DNA from: Legionellales bacterium UBA5158
Lineage (GTDB): Bacteria > Pseudomonadota > Gammaproteobacteria > DSM-16500
Reading direction: 5' to 3'
DNA length: 10,667 nt
Assembly (NCBI GenBank): GCA_002413665.1
Contig: DHXK01000083.1
Coordinates: forward strand, 1-10,667
The notes below the pieces were generated by a model, which did no database searches, had not been told where the DNA came from, and saw nothing but the letters and a program-made list of their open reading frames with translations. The number at the start of each line of letters is the position of its first letter. Position 1 is the stretch's first letter. Shown piece after piece: positions 5,676-10,667 of the stretch. The translations under genes were made by a program, and so were the position numbers.

Positions 5676-6257
5676 ATGAAAAGAAGTATTCTTATACTTT
5701 CTGGTATTGTCACTGGAACACTATTACTTTCAAGCTGCACTAATGTAGCAATGTCTGGCGCCTCTGCTGTGTATAATAGAAATAGCTTGCAAAGTTCATT
5801 TACTGATCCGTATACGGGTATGCAAGTAGATCATGCTTTATTCTGGGGATCTAATCGATTTAAAGAAAGCAATATTTCTATTGATACTTTTAATGGTGAA
5901 GTTTTATTAACCGGACAAATCCCTACTGCATCTTTACAAAAAGAAGCTACTGAATTGGCTTCTAAAGTGCGAGGGGTGGACCATGTTTACAACATGACAA
6001 AAAGAACAAATCCTATTTCTGCACTAACTCATGCAAGCGATACATGGATTACTGCAAAAATAAAATCACAACTTATAGCAAACAATGACATAGACCCAAC
6101 AAAAATTAAAGTCGTAACAGAGGATGGAACAGTATTCTTAATGGGGCTTGTTTTACCTGAGCAAGCCACAATAGCAATTGATATAGCGAGATCAACAGAT
6201 GGCGTTGAGAATGTGGTCACCCTATTTTCTTACATAAGAATCAGTAAAAAATTATAA
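5676..6257 (+). CDS. DolP-like outer-membrane lipoprotein with two BON domains (second copy)
   Basis: Second, diverged DolP paralogue directly downstream of the first (65 bp gap), probably from an old tandem duplication. The 193 residues show a signal peptide with lipobox LSSC (Cys21; Thr at +2, predicting outer-membrane sorting) and two BON domains with the phrases ISIDTFNGEVLLTGQI and IKVVTEDGTVFLMGLV, joined by DTWITAKIKSQL. It differs from copy one in its N-terminal linker (SFTDPYTGMQVDHALFWGS) and has a short charged C-terminal tail (RISKKL). The ATG at 5676 is chosen because AAGGA lies 7 bases upstream and the signal peptide then starts MKRSILIL; ATG at 5673 or 5652 is possible. Which copy performs the DolP role cannot be told. 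Confidence 0.88.
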   Translation: MKRSILILSGIVTGTLLLSSCTNVAMSGASAVYNRNSLQSSFTDPYTGMQVDHALFWGSNRFKESNISIDTFNGEVLLTGQIPTASLQKEATELASKVRGVDHVYNMTKRTNPISALTHASDTWITAKIKSQLIANNDIDPTKIKVVTEDGTVFLMGLVLPEQATIAIDIARSTDGVENVVTLFSYIRISKKL

Positions 6258-6268
6258 TCCTAAGTTCG

Positions 6269-6351
6269 GTAATTGAAATCATGTAAAACGACCAAAGGCA
6301 AAAACGCGTTAGATCCGCAACATGTTATCGTTTAACAGATTTCAATTACCA
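6269..6351. repeat. Long imperfect inverted repeat at the convergent gene junction
   Basis: GGTAATTGAAATC (6269-6281) and its exact complement GATTTCAATTACC (6339-6351) form a 13-bp stem. With a bulged A6282 and one A-A mismatch, the pairing continues for 3 and then 5 more pairs (6283-6291 with 6330-6338), leaving a 38-base loop that holds the palindrome AACGCGTT. It lies between the stops of the second dolP copy (plus) and the response regulator (minus). Neither side has a T-run, so it is not a standard intrinsic terminator. It could act as a bidirectional 3'-end or stability hairpin, or be a small mobile repeat. Confidence 0.8.
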
Positions 6352-6360
6352 AATTTATAA

Positions 6361-6735
6361 TTATTTATACTGACTCAAAAATTCTCGCATAGCACTATTG
6401 ACAATAGGCTTATGCAATACTTGTGCCACTCCCGCACTTAAGCATGCTAACCGCTCTTCTTCACCAGCAAAACCGGTTAATGCCACAATAGAAGTATTAG
6501 TTAGATTTTTTTTATTTAAACTATGCAGATGTCTAATCACATCGAAGCCAGAAATATCTGGCAACCCAATATCTACAAATATAACGTGATAACTGGAATC
6601 ATTATCCACTTTTTCAACCGCAGCTTTTCCGGTAGCAACTATGTCCACCGTACACCCTAATCTTGTTAACATGTGCTCATGCACTCGTTGCACGACTAAA
6701 TCGTCTTCTACTAATAAAACATTTAATTTTTTCAT
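6361..6735 (-). CDS. Single-domain response regulator (CheY-like receiver)
   Basis: The 124 residues form one complete receiver domain and nothing else. Acidic pocket E10-D11-D12 (LLVEDD), phosphoacceptor D55 (IFVDIGLPDISG), T87 (IVALTG) and K109 (HKPI) are all present, so phosphorylation is expected. There is no DNA-binding, enzymatic or other output domain. The sequence style (ALTGFAGEEERLACLSAGV) resembles receivers of ArcB-like hybrid kinases, suggesting a domain split from a hybrid kinase or a phosphorelay intermediate. The start is ATG at 6735, with AGGGAT just upstream; a longer in-frame extension to 6870 would run inside the kinase gene and is rejected. It lies 7 bp after the kinase stop, so that kinase is its likely partner. 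The output target is unknown. Confidence 0.93.
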   Translation of the reverse strand: MKKLNVLLVEDDLVVQRVHEHMLTRLGCTVDIVATGKAAVEKVDNDSSYHVIFVDIGLPDISGFDVIRHLHSLNKKNLTNTSIVALTGFAGEEERLACLSAGVAQVLHKPIVNSAMREFLSQYK

Positions 6736-6742
6736 GATATCC

Positions 6743-7927
6743 CTATTTTTTATTATCCTGTGATGCACTCCAATGTTCCCAAGGTGCATTCTCATCAATT
6801 TGTTCTTGTTGTAATGAGAAATCAGCCACAAAACAAAACACTGATCCTTTTCCAACTTTACTAGTAACACTAATGCTTCCCTTTAAAAGCTCTACTAATT
6901 TTTTCACAATTGACAAACCCAAGCCTGTTCCTTGACGGCTACTTTTACGCGTATAAGCATTTTCAACCTGAGAAAAACGATCGAAAATAAAATTTAATTT
7001 CTCAGAAGGTATCCCTATTCCGGTATCCTCCACCAAAACTTCTAAGGATATAAAGCTTTCGGCTTGTTTCAATGTACGGACTTTTATTTTTACCTGTCCA
7101 GTCTCAGTATATTTAATTGCATTACCTATCAGATTAGTAAAGATGTGCCTCAATACTCGATAGTCACTTATAATATTTTTTGTAATTCTTGATTCGTAAA
7201 CAACAACTAAATCTAATTTTTTTTCGGTAGCATTTGCACTTAAGATATTGCTAATTTCATCAATTAGAAATTTCAAATCTAAAGGCGAAGAAAATAATTC
7301 AAATTTATTTGCTTCCAGCTTGGCAAAGTCGAGAATATTATCGATAGTCGAAAGTAAATAATTGCCAGAATTATAAATAATTTTTCCAAACTCATTAACT
7401 TCTTTTAGCGTAACATCATCATCAACTAACATACTCGCTGTGCTAATAATTCCAGTTAAAGGAATTCTTAATTCATGACTCATTAAGGCAAGAAATTGAG
7501 TTTTCGCGTGACTAGCTTCTTCCGCTCTTTGCTTTGCTTCTTTTAATTCTGTGATATCAAGAGAGTTACAAATAATACCTATAATATTACCGTGCTCATC
7601 TCGAAGAGGAGATTTAATACTGGAAAAATATAATCTTTCACCACTTTTTAAAACAACAGTTTCTTCAAGCTCAATAGTTTTATCAAACTCTATGACCTCA
7701 AGATCAACTCTCCTCAGAGCATCTGCCATTTCTGGCCAAACATCATAATCAGTTTTGCCGATTATATTAGCTCTAGACTCAAGATTTCCTTTTTGTATAA
7801 CTGCATTATTACATCCAATATATACTCCATGAATATCTTTCCAGTAAACGCTACCGGCTATTCCATTTATAAAAGTTTCTAATCTATATAATAAATTATT
7901 CTTATACTCAGCCTGTATTACGCTCAT
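6743..7927 (-). CDS. Soluble PAS-domain sensor histidine kinase
   Basis: Sensor kinase of 394 residues with no membrane segment, so it should sense a cytoplasmic signal. In order: a PAS domain (about 13-127; VYWKDIHGVYIGCN, GKTDYDVW, then the PAC-like GNIIGIICNSLDIT), a short helical linker (128-141), a HisKA dimerisation domain with H151 in SHELRIPL, and a HATPase domain with N box N269 (NLIGNAIKYT), G1 DTGIGIP (301-307), F box (313-318) and G2 GTGLGL (333-338). Residue 155 is Ile where HisKA proteins usually have Thr or Asn in the HExxT/N motif; that residue serves phosphatase activity in the family. It follows the AHCY-like gene by 32 bp and precedes the response regulator by 7 bp. Signal unknown. 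Confidence 0.95.
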   Translation of the reverse strand: MSVIQAEYKNNLLYRLETFINGIAGSVYWKDIHGVYIGCNNAVIQKGNLESRANIIGKTDYDVWPEMADALRRVDLEVIEFDKTIELEETVVLKSGERLYFSSIKSPLRDEHGNIIGIICNSLDITELKEAKQRAEEASHAKTQFLALMSHELRIPLTGIISTASMLVDDDVTLKEVNEFGKIIYNSGNYLLSTIDNILDFAKLEANKFELFSSPLDLKFLIDEISNILSANATEKKLDLVVVYESRITKNIISDYRVLRHIFTNLIGNAIKYTETGQVKIKVRTLKQAESFISLEVLVEDTGIGIPSEKLNFIFDRFSQVENAYTRKSSRQGTGLGLSIVKKLVELLKGSISVTSKVGKGSVFCFVADFSLQQEQIDENAPWEHWSASQDNKK

Positions 7928-7959
7928 AAAGCACTAACTCATTTACAATAAAATCCATA

Positions 7960-9633
7960 TTATTTGCGCATTCCAAAACTCATTGCGCTACCGCTTGCTG
8001 CTGCTGGAGTATATTCGTCGCCCACTGAATGTTCTGAAATATAAGCTTCAGTCAATCTTTCTTTGAATGGTTCCCAATATTTTTTAGTTGCTTTTGGATC
8101 TTTAATCCATTCACTAAATACTTCCAGTTGGCCTTGAACTGTTAATTTATAACTTCTGGGTGAGGGCGTGTGATCCGCTTTTTTCCAGCCTTGGATCATC
8201 TCATAACATTGCAATATTGCTTGTGCCTTTAAGCCACGTATAACTTGTATATCGTGCACTGGAACCGATTTATGAGTTCCATCAAAATTAATTGGCATTC
8301 CACCTTTTACAACTAATAAAGGATTACCAAATCCATTTTTAAATAATCTATCACTCAATGGATTAAACGTAATGCCTCTGTGAGTGCTTTGAATGTATGA
8401 AAGCAAAGAGTGAAATTCTGAATCTTTAGACGAGCAGCTAATTAAAATTTTAGGCGTTCGAATCGCTTGAAACATCTCATCTTTATCCGCCGTAATATCT
8501 TTACCCGTACATCCAATGATAATGTCAGCATTAGCAAGTGCTGTTAAATTTTTAACAGGAAGTATCGTTATGTCATGAATTCTTGCTAACTCTTGAATAT
8601 CTTGATGCTTAGTCGCATCTGTATCAAAGATAATGAAATGTTTATTTCCTCTTTGAATAAGACGGTTCAAAACAGCTTTTCCTATATGCCCGTAACCCAC
8701 TATCCCATAACAAAGCGTACTTCCGCTTTCAACAGATGGATCCATTTTTGCAAAATAATCAATCATTTCTTTTCTTGAAGTTTCAGATTTTTCTTTTTCT
8801 ACTAAATCTAACTCTAATTTACCATTTTGAATTAAAGAAAGCTTTTCAACTAGTTTGTCGGCAACTATCTCTGCAATCATTGGGGGCTCTACAAGCCCTT
8901 TAATGGCTGACGAAGCCACTTGGATAGTTGAATATTGAGTTGCTTGAGCAGATGCAATGCCTGATGATGTTTGCTCTATTCCCATTATGCACTTATGATT
9001 TCTTCGAATCTTTGCAGGCATCTTTGCTAAAACATGGCCTCCATCATCTAAAACGATCACTCCTTCCAATGGATTAAGCTTTTTAAGACGATCTGATACT
9101 TTTGCCCACATCTCACGAATATCATCTTCATAAGCATCCACAAACCTTCCTAAAGAATCTTGTTCTGAAGTAGGAATATGCTGTACACCTAAACTTTTTA
9201 ACCATTCAATAACTTCAATATTATTGGAATAAGATTTTCCCACGATAAAAATATTTTCACCTTGGCCTCCTAGATCCATAATCCATTTAATTAAACTTGC
9301 GGTTGAACTTAACAAATGCTGACCACAAACAAAAATAAAATTTTTAAAGTTTGGTTTTAATTCTGAAGATTTTGCAGACGCTAACAATGCATCAAGTACA
9401 GGTAATCTAGGAATGCGTAACTGCACACTTAATAATGATTCTGCGGCAGAATGCTTGATAGGAGGAGAAGAAGACCTCACTAACATAGTATTTAATTGTG
9501 AATTACCAGTTAGACTCTGGATATTATTAGCTTGTGAAACATCCTTGGTGTTGGCACCCTGCTTCCCAAAAAAAGTATACATGTCTGTCATTGAAAGAGA
9601 TCGCTGTCGATCAGAGTTTCGGGTATAAGCCAT
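7960..9633 (-). CDS. Diverged S-adenosylhomocysteine hydrolase-like NAD-binding protein
   Basis: A 557-residue relative of adenosylhomocysteinase (AHCY), not a normal one. Family landmarks in order: RLPVLDALL (76-84), QHLLSSTASLI (105-115), VLDDGGHV (194-201), GIEQTSSG (218-225), IQVASSAIKG (237-246), the NAD Rossmann motif GYGHIGKAVL (313-322) with D337 ending the next strand, ADIIIGCTG (369-377), and a C-terminal substrate-like segment. By eye-alignment the catalytic His55, Asp131 and Lys186 positions are kept (H106, D197, K245), but Thr57, Glu59, Glu156, Asp190, Asn191 and His301 are replaced. An N-terminal Ser/Gln/Asn-rich extension (about 1-70) and a C-terminal tail are extra. NAD binding is likely, SAH hydrolysis doubtful. 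The start is ATG at 9633 (TTG at 9648 possible), without a clear ribosome binding site. It is the first gene of the kinase/regulator operon. Confidence 0.8.
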   Translation of the reverse strand: MAYTRNSDRQRSLSMTDMYTFFGKQGANTKDVSQANNIQSLTGNSQLNTMLVRSSSPPIKHSAAESLLSVQLRIPRLPVLDALLASAKSSELKPNFKNFIFVCGQHLLSSTASLIKWIMDLGGQGENIFIVGKSYSNNIEVIEWLKSLGVQHIPTSEQDSLGRFVDAYEDDIREMWAKVSDRLKKLNPLEGVIVLDDGGHVLAKMPAKIRRNHKCIMGIEQTSSGIASAQATQYSTIQVASSAIKGLVEPPMIAEIVADKLVEKLSLIQNGKLELDLVEKEKSETSRKEMIDYFAKMDPSVESGSTLCYGIVGYGHIGKAVLNRLIQRGNKHFIIFDTDATKHQDIQELARIHDITILPVKNLTALANADIIIGCTGKDITADKDEMFQAIRTPKILISCSSKDSEFHSLLSYIQSTHRGITFNPLSDRLFKNGFGNPLLVVKGGMPINFDGTHKSVPVHDIQVIRGLKAQAILQCYEMIQGWKKADHTPSPRSYKLTVQGQLEVFSEWIKDPKATKKYWEPFKERLTEAYISEHSVGDEYTPAAASGSAMSFGMRK

Positions 9634-9648
9634 AGTTTTGTGTGCCAA

Positions 9649-9820
9649 ATAGATTTAATATAATTATGAGATACGGTTCTACTTATGGTCTGATAATACT
9701 ACAAAACACGAGAGGACTCTAGGGAAGGAAAGATATTGCGAGATTTTTTTTACAAGATCAGCTTTTGTGTGGAACATCTAGGCTCGGCATTTAAATTCTA
9801 TAAAATAGTAAAGCGCGTAT
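9649..9820. other. Intergenic region upstream of the AHCY-like gene
   Basis: AT-rich spacer with no recognisable gene. On the minus strand CATAAT (plus 9661-9666) is a possible -10 for the AHCY-like operon, but no good -35 sits at the right distance, so I do not call a promoter. Confidence 0.4.
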
Positions 9821-9858
9821 AAAATTACTCCATCCTCTTATTTTAAAAAAGAAGATGG
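9821..9858 (-). terminator. Likely intrinsic terminator of sspA-sspB
   Basis: On the minus strand CCATCTTCTT (9849-9858) pairs with AAGAGGATGG (9830-9839), ten pairs including one G-U, around a 9-base A/T loop. The stem is followed by AGTAATTTTAT, a weak T-tract. It begins 7 bases after the sspB stop. On the plus strand the stem would carry a C-A mismatch and no T-tract, so it is oriented for sspB. Confidence 0.6.
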
Positions 9859-9865
9859 ATAAACA

Positions 9866-10273
9866 TTATTCAACAAGCGTAAGATGAGACTTTCTTTTCG
9901 TTTCAGGAGCAGTTGATTCTGCTTGTGGGATGACAGCAACTTCTTCCCATGCTTCACCACTATCTTCTTCTACATCAAAAAACATTCCCTGGCCATTTTC
10001 TTCTGCATAAATGGCTAAAACAGCCCGTATAGGAACCGATATTAGATGAGCAATGCCAGAGAAAGACGCCTTAAATTCCACTAAGTTGCTATTTATTTTA
10101 AGATCGCGTATTGCATCAGGTGAAATATTTAAAATGATTTCACCGTTCTCAATATATTCTTGCGGAACGTTACAGCGAGGAAAAGTTGCATCTACAACCA
10201 ATAGTGGAGTGCATTTACAATCCACGATCCATTCATTAAAAGCACGAATTAAATAAGGTTTATTAGAAAGCAT
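9866..10273 (-). CDS. sspB: ClpXP protease adaptor / specificity factor SspB
   Basis: Adaptor that binds ssrA-tagged proteins from stalled ribosomes and hands them to ClpXP. The 135 residues comprise the compact substrate-binding domain (about 4-105, with PYLIRAFNEWIVDCKCTPLLVVD at 6-28 and the FKASFSGIAHLISVPIRAVLAIYA core at 67-90), then a flexible acidic linker and the C-terminal hydrophobic motif HLTLVE, equivalent to the ClpX-binding tail of SspB. The length is somewhat less than the 165 of Escherichia coli because of a shorter linker. ATG at 10273 has AAGGAG 4 bases upstream. It follows sspA by 10 bp in the same direction, the usual sspAB operon. Confidence 0.95.
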   Translation of the reverse strand: MLSNKPYLIRAFNEWIVDCKCTPLLVVDATFPRCNVPQEYIENGEIILNISPDAIRDLKINSNLVEFKASFSGIAHLISVPIRAVLAIYAEENGQGMFFDVEEDSGEAWEEVAVIPQAESTAPETKRKSHLTLVE

Positions 10274-10283
10274 AACGCTCCTT

Positions 10284-10667
10284 TTAAGCTGTCTCTATGT
10301 TTGTCGATTTTCTTAAATCTTGCTCAGCTTCAGTTAAACTTGCTTGAAAGGAATCTCGTTCGAAAACACGTTCAGCATACTGAAGGACTGGCTTAGCTTC
10401 TGGTGGCAAAGTAATACCCCATGCAGGTAATCGCCACAAAATTGGGGCTATACAGCAATCAACCAAAGTAAAATCTTCATTTAGGAAATAAGCTGAGTTA
10501 GCAAATACCGGCACTAACTTCACTAAATAATTTTTTAATTCTTTACTAGCATGTTGAACTTCTTCAGGTTTACCTGTTTCAATTTGGCGTACCAATGAAC
10601 TCCATTCACGATCAATACGATAAATCATCAAACGTGTTTTAGCTCGAGCCACAGGATAAACTGGCAT
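10284..10667 (-). CDS. sspA: Stringent starvation protein A SspA, C-terminal part, truncated by window end
   Basis: RNA-polymerase-associated stress protein with a glutathione-S-transferase fold. The 127 visible residues are the all-helical C-terminal GST domain: MPVYPVARAKTRLM, PVFANSAYFLNEDFTLVDCC, APILWRLPAWGI and RVFERDSFQASLTEAEQDLR match SspA closely. The Met at the window edge is internal (it lines up with the PLMPVYPVAR region of E. coli SspA), so the thioredoxin-like N-terminal domain and the promoter lie outside the window. It ends 10 bp before sspB and is co-transcribed with it. Confidence 0.94.
   Translation of the reverse strand: MPVYPVARAKTRLMIYRIDREWSSLVRQIETGKPEEVQHASKELKNYLVKLVPVFANSAYFLNEDFTLVDCCIAPILWRLPAWGITLPPEAKPVLQYAERVFERDSFQASLTEAEQDLRKSTNIETA

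Noticed and set aside
6269..6351. Intrinsic terminator for the dolP operon or the regulator gene
   Set aside because: The stem is long, but neither strand has a T-run after it and the loop is large, so it is listed as an inverted repeat instead.
6736..6870. N-terminal extension of the response regulator
   Set aside because: It would run inside the kinase coding region in another frame. The receiver fold begins at MKKLNVLLVEDD with a ribosome binding site directly upstream.
9413..9628. Open frame of 71 codons on the plus strand
   Set aside because: It is antisense to the N-terminal part of the AHCY-like gene, with no family resemblance.
10284..10667. Complete small gene starting at the Met on the window edge
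   Set aside because: The Met corresponds to an internal residue of SspA; the protein would lack the whole thioredoxin-like domain.

Overview
The window is most likely a contig end from an AT-rich gammaproteobacterium. The gene order mraZ - rnpB - rsmI - (lpoA) - yraN - gmhA/diaA - BON lipoprotein - sspB - sspA, with these orientations, is the arrangement I know from Pseudomonas aeruginosa. The low GC and the style of the accessory genes would fit Legionellales or relatives, but that placement is inference. Bases 1-22 are not genomic: they match the end of the Nextera read-1 adapter.

Left part (23-2427, minus strand): the 5' end of the division and cell wall (dcw) cluster. It is transcribed leftwards as mraZ, rsmH, ftsL and ftsI, with ftsI cut by the contig end. 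Upstream of mraZ sits a clear MraZ operator of four GTGG(T/G) boxes at exact 10-bp spacing. Next come rnpB (RNase P RNA, 2532-2901) and rsmI (2945-3805), also on the minus strand.

Middle (3806-6257): a divergent intergenic region of 237 bp, where lpoA would be expected but is absent. It is followed by a rightward operon: yraN, gmhA/diaA, and two tandem dolP-like lipoproteins with two BON domains each. GmhA/DiaA and the first lipoprotein overlap by 4 bp. A long imperfect inverted repeat (6269-6351) lies at the convergent junction that follows.

Right part (6361-9633, minus strand): a three-gene module transcribed leftwards. It contains a diverged S-adenosylhomocysteine-hydrolase-like protein that seems to have lost catalytic residues, a soluble PAS histidine kinase, and a single-domain response regulator. 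It sits between the BON lipoprotein genes and sspB, which are adjacent in the reference order, so it looks like an insertion. This is the most novel part of the window. The end of the window holds sspB and the 3' part of sspA, followed by a likely terminator.

Together the window covers cell-wall synthesis and division (mraZ, rsmH, ftsL, ftsI), RNA processing and rRNA methylation (rnpB, rsmI, rsmH), envelope maintenance (gmhA, dolP), proteolysis and stress adaptation (sspA, sspB), and one uncharacterised signalling module.
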